Shown here piece by piece: positions 1-8,429 of a stretch of DNA of 64,000 nucleotides. The stretch comes from Ascidiaceihabitans sp029251465 (GTDB taxonomy: Bacteria > Pseudomonadota > Alphaproteobacteria > Rhodobacterales > Rhodobacteraceae), in contig NZ_CP170633.1 in assembly GCF_042932805.1 (NCBI RefSeq), positions 1,736,001-1,800,000 on the forward strand, written 5' to 3'. Each line of letters begins with the position of its first letter. The stretch's first letter is position 1. A model generated the notes under the pieces. That model worked only from the letters and a program-made list of their open reading frames with translations, was not told where the DNA came from and made no database searches. The position numbers and the translations under genes are program-made.

Positions 1-784
1 TAAGTTCGCCGACCAACCCGATCATTTCTGAAAAATCATTTCTGTCCAGCGACTTGGGCGGGATACGCGCAAAGTATGGCTCGGCCAAAAACAGTTCCAG
101 CGCGCCTTGTTCCACACACCCTGACGCGGCAATTGCGCCGTCTTTGTCAAAGGAAACACCACAGCGCGCCTGCACCATGTCGTTGATCGGTGCGTTGGCG
201 GGGCCCGTGTCAAAGGCCAGCAATGCGCCTTGTGTTTCAGGTGCTGCGATGCGCGGATCAATCCAACTGATGTTGCCCACGCCGCCCAAATTCAGGAACG
301 CCAATGGCTTGGTCGCGTTGATATAGCGCGCGCAGGCGTGATGGAAAAACGGGGCCAAAGGCGCGCCCTCGCCGCCCATTTCAACATCCGAACTGCGGAA
401 ATCCCAAACGACCGGAGTGTTCAGCGCATCGGCCAAAGCGGCCCCGTCCCCGACCTGCAACGTGCCTTGGGCGCGCGGTGCATGGGCCAGTGTTTGGCCA
501 TGAAATCCGACCAGATCGATGCCCTCGAACCCCGCCAACGCCTCTGCGTGTGCCGCATCGACAACTTTGCCAGCGGCGTCGACGTCTGCCCCGTTCCATT
601 GGCCAAAACCGGCTGCGATTGTTGCTTGTTCAGCGGGTGTGTAGGGCCGGTAGTCGACCGGTCCAAAACCGACAATATCGCGCCCGTCTGTGTCCAGCAC
701 AGCCACGTCAACGCCGTCCAACGACGTGCCGCTCATTGCGCCCAATGCCCGCAACGGGTGCGTGGTTTTCCTGAAACTGCTCAT
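1..784 (-). CDS. anmK: Anhydro-N-acetylmuramic acid kinase, 3' end outside window
   Basis: Phosphorylates 1,6-anhydro-N-acetylmuramic acid during recycling of cell-wall sugars in the cytoplasm. The minus-strand reading frame starts at ATG 784 and runs open to base 1, giving about 261 of the roughly 365 residues usual for the family, so the C-terminus lies outside the window. Visible family motifs are SGTSLDG at residues 18-24 (nucleotide-binding loop), GFHGQT, NLGGVGNIS and FDTGPAN, in the expected order. It is divergent from tyrS with a 91-bp gap. The window also holds nagZ and an N-acetylmuramoyl-L-alanine amidase, which act in the same recycling pathway. Family assignment is secure; only the extent is incomplete. 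Confidence 0.93.
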   Translation of the reverse strand, partial: MSSFRKTTHPLRALGAMSGTSLDGVDVAVLDTDGRDIVGFGPVDYRPYTPAEQATIAAGFGQWNGADVDAAGKVVDAAHAEALAGFEGIDLVGFHGQTLAHAPRAQGTLQVGDGAALADALNTPVVWDFRSSDVEMGGEGAPLAPFFHHACARYINATKPLAFLNLGGVGNISWIDPRIAAPETQGALLAFDTGPANAPINDMVQARCGVSFDKDGAIAASGCVEQGALELFLAEPYFARIPPKSLDRNDFSEMIGLVGEL

Positions 785-875
785 GTATTCCGCCCGCCCG
801 TGGCCCTTTGAGGCCTTTTCCTTTGCTGTCACCGCTCTTATACGTGCTTGAGTAATTCAAACCAAGAGCAAGCAT

Positions 876-2126
876 ATGACCTACCACCCAAAATCGGATT
901 TCGTCGCAGTGATGATGGAGCGCGGGTTTCTCGCCGACTGCACCGATTATCAAGGGCTGGACGAGGCGCTGCTGAAAGGTGCGCAGCCGGGTTACATCGG
1001 GTTTGATGCAACGGCAAAATCGCTGCACGTCGGGTCACTGATCCAGATCATGATGCTGCGCTGGTTGCAAAAAACCGGCAACAAACCGATCACTCTGATG
1101 GGTGGTGGCACAACCAAAGTTGGCGATCCGTCATTTCGCGCGGATGAACGCCCTCTGCTGGACGCCGCCGCGATTGACGACAATATTTCTGGTATCAAAA
1201 AGGTATTCTCGGCCTACCTGACCTACGGCGATGGTCCCACGGATGCGTTAATGATCAACAATGCCGAATGGCTGGATGGTCTGAACTATCTCGATTTCCT
1301 GCGCGACATCGGGCGGCATTTCTCAATCAATCGGATGCTGTCGTTTGAATCGGTGAAATCGCGCCTTGATCGTGAACAATCGCTGTCGTTCCTTGAGTTT
1401 AACTACATGATTTTGCAGGCTTATGACTTTATGGAGCTGCACCGCCGCTATGGCTGTGTGCTGCAAATGGGCGGCTCTGATCAGTGGGGCAATATCGTGA
1501 ACGGGATCGACCTGACCCGCCGTGTGATTGACGGCGAAGTTTACGGTTTGACCTCGCCCCTGTTAACCACGTCTGACGGTAAAAAAATGGGCAAATCCCT
1601 GTCTGGTGCGATCTGGTTAAACCCTGACATGCTCTCGCCCTACGAATTCTGGCAGTTCTGGCGCAATACGACGGATGCAGATGTGGGTCGTTTTCTAAAG
1701 CTGTACACAGAGCTGCCGGTTGATGAATGTGACCGTCTTGGTGCGCTAGAGGGGGCGGACATCAACGAATCCAAAGTGCGTTTGGCCAATGAAGTGACCA
1801 CATTGCTGCACGGCGCAGATGCGGCCGCAGCCGCCGAGGCAACCGCGCGCGAGGTCTTTGAAAAAGGTGGCATCGGGGATGATTTGCCGACTTTGAACTT
1901 GTCTGCCGCAGACGTGGGCGACGGCATTTCGATCGTACAACTGATCGTCAAATCCGGCCTTGCAGGATCCGGTAAAGAAGCCAAACGCCTGATTTCCGAG
2001 AACGGCGCACGTCTAAATGACGCGCCTTTGACGGACGCGGGTATGATGGTCGACGCTAGCGCCTTGGCCACGCCAATGAAATTGTCAGCGGGCAAAAAAC
2101 GTCACGCGCTGGTCCAATTGGGTTAA
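876..2126 (+). CDS. tyrS: Tyrosyl-tRNA synthetase
   Basis: Charges tRNA-Tyr with tyrosine using ATP. The 416-residue length is typical of the bacterial TyrRS type. The class I signature appears as HVGSL starting at His51 (the HIGH motif) and as KMGKS at 237-241 (the KMSKS loop). GSDQWGN, the tyrosine-pocket segment, lies between them. The C-terminal part, from about residue 350, has the S4-like RNA-binding pattern (SGLAGSGKEAKRLISENGARLND). The start follows GAGCAAGC, a weak ribosome-binding site. I see no T-box or other leader upstream. The stop codon overlaps the 3' end of a possible small gene on the other strand. Confidence 0.97.
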   Translation: MTYHPKSDFVAVMMERGFLADCTDYQGLDEALLKGAQPGYIGFDATAKSLHVGSLIQIMMLRWLQKTGNKPITLMGGGTTKVGDPSFRADERPLLDAAAIDDNISGIKKVFSAYLTYGDGPTDALMINNAEWLDGLNYLDFLRDIGRHFSINRMLSFESVKSRLDREQSLSFLEFNYMILQAYDFMELHRRYGCVLQMGGSDQWGNIVNGIDLTRRVIDGEVYGLTSPLLTTSDGKKMGKSLSGAIWLNPDMLSPYEFWQFWRNTTDADVGRFLKLYTELPVDECDRLGALEGADINESKVRLANEVTTLLHGADAAAAAEATAREVFEKGGIGDDLPTLNLSAADVGDGISIVQLIVKSGLAGSGKEAKRLISENGARLNDAPLTDAGMMVDASALATPMKLSAGKKRHALVQLG

Positions 2127-2254
2127 AACCAGAGCCATTCAATCACGCTGAGCATGATGAACACAGGAATGGACAGAGCCGTCGCCACTAAAAAGGCGGC
2201 GGTTTTTGTCATGCGTTGGACAGGGGCTGTGATGCCATAAACAGCTTTTTTCAT
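2123..2254 (-). CDS. Possible 43-residue single-span membrane protein
   Basis: A short minus-strand frame, too small for ordinary gene calling, running ATG 2254 to TAA 2123. It encodes 43 residues: a basic N-terminus (MKKAVYG... with Arg and Lys to residue 17), then a hydrophobic stretch from about residue 19 to 38, ending WLWF. That fits a small inner-membrane protein with a cytoplasmic N-terminus. Its stop lies inside the last codons of tyrS, so it fills the whole tyrS/acyltransferase gap. No clear Shine-Dalgarno sequence precedes the ATG, which lowers confidence. I do not recognise a family. Confidence 0.4.
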   Translation of the reverse strand: MKKAVYGITAPVQRMTKTAAFLVATALSIPVFIMLSVIEWLWF

Positions 2255-2283
2255 GATCGATGTTAACCACGTTTTAGGTTTCT

Positions 2284-3147
2284 ATGCGGTTAATGGCCTT
2301 GATGTTTGATGCAGCCCCCACCACCTCGCCTATCCCGCTTCAGCAAAGCGCTGAATTTGAGGCAACGCTTCGCCACATCGGGCGAACGCCGTTGCGATTG
2401 CAAGATGGCCGGCTGGTTTTGCGGCGCAAATTCGGACCGCTGCAGGTCAACATGCTGACGCGTGCGCATTGCGAGTCGATCCCGCGCGATTTGAACGGTA
2501 TTGTTCTAATTGCCCCCGACAGTCCCATTTGCAACCTGCCCGCTTTGCCGCTGACCAGTCCCGCAACTGTGGCCGAACTCGATCTATCGCCTGACCTAAA
2601 AACGCTTCATGCGAACCTTAAAGGGAAGTGGCGCAATCGACTGCGTCATGCACAATCGCATCACCTGCGCATCACCCGCCAAAACATGCCAACCAACTGC
2701 GATCATTGGATTTTGAAGGCCGAACAAGCACAACAACGGCGGCTCAAATACTGTCATTGGCCTGCAGCGTTGACCAGTGCGTTTGCCCAGATCAACACTG
2801 GGGACGCCAAGCTTTTTACCGCACACTATGGCTCTGACATCGTTGCCGGATTGCTGGTTCTACGGCACGGATCAGTCGCGACCTACCACATCGGGCACAC
2901 CAGCACGGCAGGCCGCATTGTGTCAGCGCAAACGCTGCTTTTGTGGTCTGCGATCACATGGGCACAGTCCAAAGGCATCGCGCGGATGGACTTGGGGGTG
3001 ATCGACACCGAGACGTCCGCTGGCTTGGCGCGCTTCAAACTTGGGACCGGCGCACAGACCCGCAAATTGGGTGGGACGTGGCTGTGGCATCGTGCACTGT
3101 CGCCGATCACCGGCCTAGGGCGCATTGATCGCGGCATGATGATGTAG
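2284..3147 (+). CDS. FemAB/GNAT-like acyltransferase domain protein
   Basis: A 287-residue cytoplasmic protein. The central part (about residues 100-250) has the GNAT-fold pattern of the BioF2/FemAB-like group: a basic KGKWRNRLRHAQ segment, then AQQRRLKYCHWP, then VAGLLVLRHGSVATYHIGHTS and LLLWSAITWAQSKGIARMDLG. The last motif is the conserved 'move up the helix, then D-hG' pattern seen in proteins that attach amino acids or acyl groups to peptides or lipids. The substrate cannot be told from the sequence. It is preceded by a 157-bp gap, and the next gene is 54 bp downstream behind its own operator-like palindrome, so it is probably a single transcription unit. Confidence 0.7.
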   Translation: MRLMALMFDAAPTTSPIPLQQSAEFEATLRHIGRTPLRLQDGRLVLRRKFGPLQVNMLTRAHCESIPRDLNGIVLIAPDSPICNLPALPLTSPATVAELDLSPDLKTLHANLKGKWRNRLRHAQSHHLRITRQNMPTNCDHWILKAEQAQQRRLKYCHWPAALTSAFAQINTGDAKLFTAHYGSDIVAGLLVLRHGSVATYHIGHTSTAGRIVSAQTLLLWSAITWAQSKGIARMDLGVIDTETSAGLARFKLGTGAQTRKLGGTWLWHRALSPITGLGRIDRGMMM

Positions 3148-3171
3148 ACAGGATCGCGGTGCCATGGTTAA

Positions 3172-3187
3172 CTGAACATCTGTTCAG
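3172..3187. promoter_or_regulatory. Perfect 16-bp palindrome, probable repressor operator
   Basis: CTGAACA-TC-TGTTCAG, a perfect dyad ending 14 bp before the ATG of the SDR gene. Size, symmetry and position are those of a TetR-type operator that blocks transcription or translation start. No TetR gene lies in the window, so the regulator would act in trans. The dyad is seen directly; the protein class is inferred. Confidence 0.6.
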
Positions 3188-3201
3188 ATAGGAAGCACGC
3201 C

Positions 3202-3957
3202 ATGGATCTTTCAACCACCGCCGCCGTCATCACCGGAGGCGCATCCGGCCTCGGCGAAGCGACCGCACGCCATTTCGCGAGCAAAGGCACCATTGTGACC
3301 TTGCTGGACCGCGACACCGCACGTGGCGAGATGGTTGCAGATGAAATCGGTGGCCATTTTGTGCAAACTGACGTCACGGACGAGGCTTCGGTCAGTGCAG
3401 CAATCGACACAGCTTATGACCGAATGGGGCGTATCACCGCGGCGGTAAATTGCGCGGGCATCGCCTATGGGATCAAAACAATCGGGCGCGACGGGCCACA
3501 CCCACTGGACGCGTTCCAGCGCACCATCGACATCAATTTGGTCGGCAGTTTCAACGTCGCCCGCCTGGCTGCTATGGCCATCTCGCGCAACGATCCGGAA
3601 CCGGACGGCGCGCGCGGCGTGATCATCAACACCGCATCCATCGCCGCCTTTGACGGGCAAAAAGGCCAAGCAGCTTATGCGGCATCCAAAGGCGGAATTG
3701 TCGGCATGACATTACCCATGGCCCGCGATTTGGCGTCATCCGGCATTCGCGTCATGACCATCGCGCCAGGTATTTTCAAAACACCAATGTTGGCAGGATT
3801 GCCCGAAGACGTGCAGGCGACACTGGCCGCCGACGTGCCCAACCCTGCCCGCCTTGGCGATCCGTCAGAATATGCGCGCACCGCAGGTTTCATCGTCGAA
3901 ATGGGATATTTGAATGGGGAAGTCATCCGGTTAGACGGCGCTTTGCGCATGCGATGA
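3202..3957 (+). CDS. Short-chain dehydrogenase, 3-hydroxyacyl-CoA dehydrogenase type-2 (HSD10-like)
   Basis: NAD-dependent oxidoreductase of 251 residues, cytoplasmic. The N-terminal Rossmann motif TGGASGLG (about 11-18), NCAG, NTASIAAFDGQKGQAAY and the catalytic Tyr159-x3-Lys163 are all present. The overall pattern (VITGGASGLGEATAR, then NTASIAAFDGQ, then APGIFKTPML) is that of HSD10-type 3-hydroxy-2-methylbutyryl-CoA/3-hydroxyacyl-CoA dehydrogenases, which act in isoleucine and branched fatty acid breakdown. The exact acyl-CoA specificity is an inference. The gene overlaps the following acetyltransferase by 4 bp (ATGA), so the two are translationally coupled. A perfect palindrome 14 bp before the start suggests repression by a TetR-type protein responding to an acyl compound. 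Confidence 0.88.
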   Translation: MDLSTTAAVITGGASGLGEATARHFASKGTIVTLLDRDTARGEMVADEIGGHFVQTDVTDEASVSAAIDTAYDRMGRITAAVNCAGIAYGIKTIGRDGPHPLDAFQRTIDINLVGSFNVARLAAMAISRNDPEPDGARGVIINTASIAAFDGQKGQAAYAASKGGIVGMTLPMARDLASSGIRVMTIAPGIFKTPMLAGLPEDVQATLAADVPNPARLGDPSEYARTAGFIVEMGYLNGEVIRLDGALRMR

Positions 3958-4511
3958 TCCGGTCCGAACGTGAAAAAATGGCGGCGGGTGACTGGTACAC
4001 CTGTCTTGATCCTGAACTGGATGCGCTGCGGGCTTTGGCGCTGAACGCTGTGCATCAGCACAACACGGCCCCGCCGGACGTGCGTGGAAACATTGCGCCC
4101 AAATTACGGGCGTTGTTCGGGTCTGTTGGCGAAAATTGCCGGATCGAAGCGCTGTTTCACTGCCCCTACGGCATTAACATTCACCTCTGTGATTCTGTCT
4201 ACATGAACGCGGGCTGCACGATTTTAGACACCGCACCGGTACACATTGGCGCGCGCTGTTTGCTAGGTCCACACGTCCAAATCTACACAGCGCAACACCA
4301 CAAAGATGCCGTGAAACGCGCCGCTGGGCAAGAGATCGCCCTGCCCGTCACAATCAACGACGACGTCTGGATTGGCGGCGCGGCTGTGATCATGCCCGGC
4401 GTCACGATTGGCGCGCGCGCAATTGTCGGATCAGGGGCGGTGGTGACCAAGGATGTGGCGGCTGATACGGTGGTTGTCGGAAACCCCGCACGCGTTGTGT
4501 CAAACGGCTGA
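3954..4511 (+). CDS. Maltose/galactoside O-acetyltransferase-like, left-handed beta-helix
   Basis: A 185-residue acetyl-CoA-dependent O-acetyltransferase of the hexapeptide-repeat (LbH-MAT) family. The N-terminal cap (MIRSEREKMAAGDWYTCLDPELDALR) matches the maltose acetyltransferase cap. Hexapeptide turns follow: YMNAGCTILDTAPVHIG, then VWIGGAAVIMPGVTIGARAIVGSGAVVTKDV. The catalytic His is in YTAQHHKD. The start codon overlaps the stop of the dehydrogenase. The real acceptor (sugar, nodulation-like or other hydroxyl compound) is unknown. It is convergent with the ABC-F gene, 5 bp away, with no terminator visible between them. Confidence 0.88.
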   Translation: MIRSEREKMAAGDWYTCLDPELDALRALALNAVHQHNTAPPDVRGNIAPKLRALFGSVGENCRIEALFHCPYGINIHLCDSVYMNAGCTILDTAPVHIGARCLLGPHVQIYTAQHHKDAVKRAAGQEIALPVTINDDVWIGGAAVIMPGVTIGARAIVGSGAVVTKDVAADTVVVGNPARVVSNG

Positions 4512-4516
4512 GGGCC

Positions 4517-6325
4517 TTATTCGGCGGCTTTTTCTTCCAACAACATCCACTCTTCTTCGGCGGCATCCAGCTTGGATTGACGCTCAATCAACGCATCCGT
4601 CGCCTTTTGGAACTTGACCGGATTGGCGGTGAACAGCTCTGGGTCGCTCATCAGTTCTTGTAGCTTGTTGATTTCAGCCTCAAGGCGTTCCATCTCGGCT
4701 GGAATCGCCTCAAGTCGGTGTTTTTCGGTAAAGCTAAGGCCTGATTTCGGCGCGGATTTCTCTTTGACCACAGGTGCGGATTTCTTCGATTTAACAACGC
4801 TCTCTGCGAAATCATCCATGCCGCGTTGGGCGACATAATCGCTCCACCCGCCTGCATAAACCGTGGCTTTGCCGTCGCCCTCCATCGCGATGGTCGTGAC
4901 TGCTACACGGTCCAGAAAATCACGATCGTGGCTGACCAGCAGCACAGTGCCGTCGTATTGGCCCAGCAAATCTTGCAGCAAATCGAGCGTTTCGACGTCC
5001 AGATCGTTGGTCGGTTCGTCCAAAATCAGCAGGTTTGACGGCTTGGCCATCAGTTTTGCCAGCAGCAGACGGGCCTTTTCACCACCAGACAGCGAACGAA
5101 CCGGCGCGCGCGCCTGCCCCTCATCAAAGAGGAATTCTTTGAGATAACCAACAACATGCTTTGGCATTCCGCGTACCATGATCTGGTCGGCTTTGCCGGA
5201 AACGCGCATGTCAGGATCGCCTGTCAGGCTGTCCCACAGGGTCATGTCGCCGTCCAGTTGCGCGCGCGCTTGGTCGAACAAAGCGATGTCCAGATTGGTG
5301 CCAATCTTGATCGTGCCGCTGTCAGGTTGTTCCTTGCCAATCAGCATGTTCAGCAGTGTTGTTTTGCCGACGCCGTTAGGGCCAACCAGCGCAATGCGAT
5401 CGCCGCGTTGCACGGTCAAATCAAAGGGCGTCAAGATGACCTTGTCACCATAAGCCTTTGTAATGCCAGTGGCTTCCATAACCTTGCGGCCGGATTTCTG
5501 ACCAGATTCGATGGCCATGGCCGCCGCCCCTTGGCGTGAAATCTGGGCAGAGCGTTCGGCCCGCAAATCTTGCAAGGCGCGCACCCGCCCTTGGTTGCGT
5601 TTGCGGCGTGCACTGATGCCCTCAACAGCCCAACGGGCCTCGGCTTTGATCTTGCGGTTCAGCTTGTGGCGTTGGGTGTCTTCTTCTTCCCACGTGCTGT
5701 CACGCCATGCCTCGAATTCGGCAAAACCCTTTTCTTGGCGGCGCACTTTTCCTCTGTCAATCCAGAGGGTTGCGCGGGTCAGTTCACGTAAAAATGCACG
5801 GTCGTGACTGATGATAATATACCCTTTGCGGGTCGCCTTCAGCTCGGATTCCAGCCACGCAATGGCTTCGATATCAAGGTGGTTTGTCGGTTCGTCCAGC
5901 AGCATCAGATCGGGGGCGTCGGCCATCAAACGGGCCAGTGCCGCGCGCCGACGTTCACCACCAGATGCAGTTTCAACTGGACGGGCCGGATCGAATTTCA
6001 GGCCAGCGCCTGCGCGCTCGACTTTGTACATCTCGGATTCGTCTAATCCGTGCGCCGCGAAATCGCCCAAAGTTGCGAAACCGGACAAATCAGGGTCCTG
6101 TTCCATGTAGCCCACGGACACGCCGGGGCCTGCGATCACTTCGCCTTTGTCCGCCTCGACCAAGCCGCCCATGACTTTCATCAAGGTCGATTTGCCTGAT
6201 CCGTTGCGCCCGACCAGCGCGACGCGCTCGCCTGGTTGCGCAACCAAAGACAGCCCGTCAAAAACAGGATCGCCGCCAAAGGTCAGCGAGATTTCGTTCA
6301 ATTGTAATAAGGGTACACGTGCCAT
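4517..6325 (-). CDS. uup: ABC-F family ATPase, Uup-like
   Basis: A 602-residue cytoplasmic protein with two ABC ATPase domains and no membrane segments. Domain 1 has Walker A GRNGSGKST (about 39-47), signature SGGERRR and Walker B LMLLDEPTNHLD. Domain 2 has GPNGVGKTT, LSGGEKARL and LLILDEPTNDLD. The linker between the domains is rich in Arg and Lys (KIKAEARWAVEGISARRKRNQGRVRAL). The C-terminal 70 residues form a charged coiled coil (LEAIPAEMERLEAEINKLQELMSDPELF), as in Uup. Uup-type proteins act on ribosomes or branched DNA intermediates; which applies here is not settled by sequence. It lies 62 bp downstream of olsB in the same direction. Confidence 0.92.
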   Translation of the reverse strand: MARVPLLQLNEISLTFGGDPVFDGLSLVAQPGERVALVGRNGSGKSTLMKVMGGLVEADKGEVIAGPGVSVGYMEQDPDLSGFATLGDFAAHGLDESEMYKVERAGAGLKFDPARPVETASGGERRRAALARLMADAPDLMLLDEPTNHLDIEAIAWLESELKATRKGYIIISHDRAFLRELTRATLWIDRGKVRRQEKGFAEFEAWRDSTWEEEDTQRHKLNRKIKAEARWAVEGISARRKRNQGRVRALQDLRAERSAQISRQGAAAMAIESGQKSGRKVMEATGITKAYGDKVILTPFDLTVQRGDRIALVGPNGVGKTTLLNMLIGKEQPDSGTIKIGTNLDIALFDQARAQLDGDMTLWDSLTGDPDMRVSGKADQIMVRGMPKHVVGYLKEFLFDEGQARAPVRSLSGGEKARLLLAKLMAKPSNLLILDEPTNDLDVETLDLLQDLLGQYDGTVLLVSHDRDFLDRVAVTTIAMEGDGKATVYAGGWSDYVAQRGMDDFAESVVKSKKSAPVVKEKSAPKSGLSFTEKHRLEAIPAEMERLEAEINKLQELMSDPELFTANPVKFQKATDALIERQSKLDAAEEEWMLLEEKAAE

Positions 6326-6387
6326 GTGGGCCTGCTAGACTGCGCGGGCGGTGGCGTCAACGACCCGTATTGATCTGGCGCAGCAAA

Positions 6388-7116
6388 CTACTCGGCCAAA
6401 GCCCGTAACAATCGTTTTCGAGCGGCCGGAATCGCCCCGATTTCAAGTCCGGTGAACACATGTAGCGTGTTCATTTGGTGATCCACCACCGCGTGATCAC
6501 TGACCCACCCGCCCATCATCAGATAGGTCCGCAGTAGTGGTGGCATCGCTGACATCGCCTTTTTGGCATCCGGTTTGCGGCGCAATTTGGCGGCAAAGCG
6601 GAACACGTCAGGGGATTTGATTTGGGGCAACCAGCACTCGGGGGCCAAATGGCGGGCTTTGAGCATCGCAAACGCGTCAAGATACTGCGCCGTTTTTGTC
6701 CCCTCAAAGGACGAGCAACCAAACAACATACGCACGTCGTTGGCATCAACATAGGCGGTCATGGCAGCCCAGGCGATCCGCAGGATATCGGGGTCGTTCA
6801 GGTCGGGATCAACGCAAAAGCGGCCTAATTCCAGCATTACACCGTCGTAGGATTCTAAGGCGATAAGATCGTAGTATTGCGCAGAATAACTGTGTGAAAT
6901 CCGATCTGCGCGCAACGTGGACATGCGAAAACAACAGACCAGCTGATTCTGCGCCCTGTCGAACACCAACATTTGTGTACAGGTGTCATCAAAGGCGTCG
7001 CGAATGGCACCAGAGGGGCCAAAGCAGCGCGCGCGCAAGGCAAATGCTGCCGTCATGTCAGTATCGTTTTGCGCAACCCGCGTTTGGTACCGGCCTTTGG
7101 TCAACACACGCAACAC
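6388..7116 (-). CDS. olsB: L-ornithine N(alpha)-acyltransferase (ornithine lipid synthesis)
   Basis: Transfers a 3-hydroxyacyl group from ACP to ornithine, the first step of ornithine lipid synthesis. The 242-residue length and pattern fit OlsB: RYQTRVAQNDTDMTAAFALRARCF at the N-terminus, ELGRFCVDP in the GNAT core, FGCSSFEGT, and PPLLRTYLMMGGWVSDHAVVD near the C-terminus. Members of the family are soluble or peripheral membrane enzymes. In many relatives olsA, which adds the second acyl chain, follows directly; here the next gene is the ABC-F ATPase, so olsA must be elsewhere or absent. A 44-bp gap separates it from the upstream BamE-like gene. Confidence 0.87.
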   Translation of the reverse strand: MLRVLTKGRYQTRVAQNDTDMTAAFALRARCFGPSGAIRDAFDDTCTQMLVFDRAQNQLVCCFRMSTLRADRISHSYSAQYYDLIALESYDGVMLELGRFCVDPDLNDPDILRIAWAAMTAYVDANDVRMLFGCSSFEGTKTAQYLDAFAMLKARHLAPECWLPQIKSPDVFRFAAKLRRKPDAKKAMSAMPPLLRTYLMMGGWVSDHAVVDHQMNTLHVFTGLEIGAIPAARKRLLRALAE

Positions 7117-7160
7117 GCCTTTTCAAAGGGTACAATCAAGACAGCGCGCAAGCCGAAACT

Positions 7161-7601
7161 TTAGCCCGGCGCAATGCGGCCAATGTTACCCAGCAACTGG
7201 CGCAGGAAGGTTTTGTTAGACACCGCAGAATCCGTCACCCGCCGCGCAATTGGTACGACATTGCCGTCTTCTAGCCCGAAGCGTTCAATGTTTGTGACCA
7301 CGCCTGCAGTATCAAAGCTGATAGCCAAGACCTGACGTTCGACCACTTTCGGGGCCGTTGGACCGAATGAGCGGATGCGCGAGCGGACGTAATAATAGCC
7401 ACCATCGTTCAGAACGCCGCCCGAAGACGGTGATCCAACCGAATCCTCAACCGAGGACCTTGTGTCGACCCCGACCACAAGCAGGTCCAGATCTTCTTGT
7501 GGCGGAATGTAGCCATGGTTCGTATATGTCGCGGCACAGGCCGTCAGTGACACTGTCACGGCTGCGACTGCAATATATCTGCAGAACGATTTGATGCGCA
7601 T
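7161..7601 (-). CDS. bamE: BamE/SmpA-like outer-membrane lipoprotein
   Basis: A 146-residue lipoprotein. The signal peptide is MRIKSFCRYIAVAAVTVSLTAC with lipobox LTAC, Cys22 being the lipidated residue. The mature part has the BamE pattern: YIPPQEDLDLLVVGVDTRSSVEDSVGSPS, then GGYYYVRSRIRSFGPTAPKVVERQVLAISFDTAGVVTNIERFGLEDG. BamE is an accessory part of the machine that inserts beta-barrel proteins into the outer membrane. The protein is divergent from the yceD gene with an 89-bp gap. Family membership is good; function in this organism is inferred from the family. Confidence 0.85.
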   Translation of the reverse strand: MRIKSFCRYIAVAAVTVSLTACAATYTNHGYIPPQEDLDLLVVGVDTRSSVEDSVGSPSSGGVLNDGGYYYVRSRIRSFGPTAPKVVERQVLAISFDTAGVVTNIERFGLEDGNVVPIARRVTDSAVSNKTFLRQLLGNIGRIAPG

Positions 7602-7690
7602 AGTGACTGCCCTCTTGCTCTTAAACCCAACGGCTTTTATCGACGGGTAACAAAGGTACGGCCCTGTTTCAAGAAACGAAAGTATGATTG

Positions 7691-8242
7691 ATGACTTCTA
7701 ATGCGCCCTCGACCGCTGCATTTCGTGTGGCAGAGCTATCCCAGAACAGTGCGACGCCCTTTGAGGTGCGCCCTGATGCCCCCAAAAATGCGGCCATCGC
7801 AGCCGAGTTGGACCTGCTCGATTTGCGCAAGGTCCGCTTTGTCGGCAAAATCAAAGCGATGGGCGGTGCCGACTGGGTGCTGAGCGCGACGCTGGGTGCA
7901 ACTGTTGTGCAACCGTGTTCAGTCACGTTGGATCCTGTGACAACCCGCGTTGAAACAACGGTAGAGCGCGTATTCCTCAAGGAAATCGAAACATTCGAAG
8001 ATGAAGAAGAGGTCGAGATGCCCGAGGACGAGCGCACAGAACGCTTGGGCCAGTGGATCGACGTCGAGGCCGTGATGATCGAGACCCTCAGCCTAGCCCT
8101 ACCGGAATATCCACGCAGCAAAGATGCGGATCTGGGCGAGGCAATCTACAGTGACAAAGGGGTCGCCCCCATGACCGACGAGGCCGCACGCCCGTTTGCA
8201 GGTTTGGCCGCCCTCAAGGATCAATTGGAACCAAAAGACTGA
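7691..8242 (+). CDS. yceD: YceD/DUF177 family protein
   Basis: A 183-residue acidic cytoplasmic protein of the YceD family, which almost always sits upstream of rpmF and is linked to ribosome or rRNA synthesis. Diagnostic segments are VLSATLGATVVQPCSVTLDPVTTRVETTVERVF in the centre and EDERTERLGQWIDVEAVMIETLSLALPEYPRS near the C-terminus. I chose ATG 7691; a TTG immediately upstream (7688) is also in frame but less likely. The 187-bp gap to rpmF contains a possible promoter, so the downstream genes may have their own start as well as read-through. Confidence 0.88.
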   Translation: MTSNAPSTAAFRVAELSQNSATPFEVRPDAPKNAAIAAELDLLDLRKVRFVGKIKAMGGADWVLSATLGATVVQPCSVTLDPVTTRVETTVERVFLKEIETFEDEEEVEMPEDERTERLGQWIDVEAVMIETLSLALPEYPRSKDADLGEAIYSDKGVAPMTDEAARPFAGLAALKDQLEPKD

Positions 8243-8272
8243 CAAACCCGCTTTGGCGCATTATATATCGGC

Positions 8273-8300
8273 TTGCACTACACATAATTCGCAGTATTTT
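8273..8300 (+). promoter_or_regulatory. Possible promoter for rpmF-plsX-fabH
   Basis: TTGCAC (8273-8278) and TATTTT (8295-8300), separated by 16 bp, in the 187-bp gap between yceD and rpmF. The -35 element is good, the -10 element weak. Called by eye only. Confidence 0.3.
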
Positions 8301-8429
8301 GCCGCCCTCACGGTATTTAGGGTTGGACATGTCTGGGCGCACAGCCTAAATGCACGTCACGCCTAAACCCAATGTTATGCAACACGGGCTCTGCAACCTT
8401 GCTTTGCCCTTTAATCAAAGGCCCATACA

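Noticed and set aside
230..811. 193-residue frame on the plus strand
   Set aside because: Opposite anmK, whose motifs (SGTSLDG, NLGGVGNIS) are unmistakable; the plus-strand product is an antisense shadow with no domain.
785..875. T-box or other leader for tyrS
   Set aside because: The gap is only 91 bp, has no conserved stem-loops or T-box sequence, and T-boxes are rare in this group.
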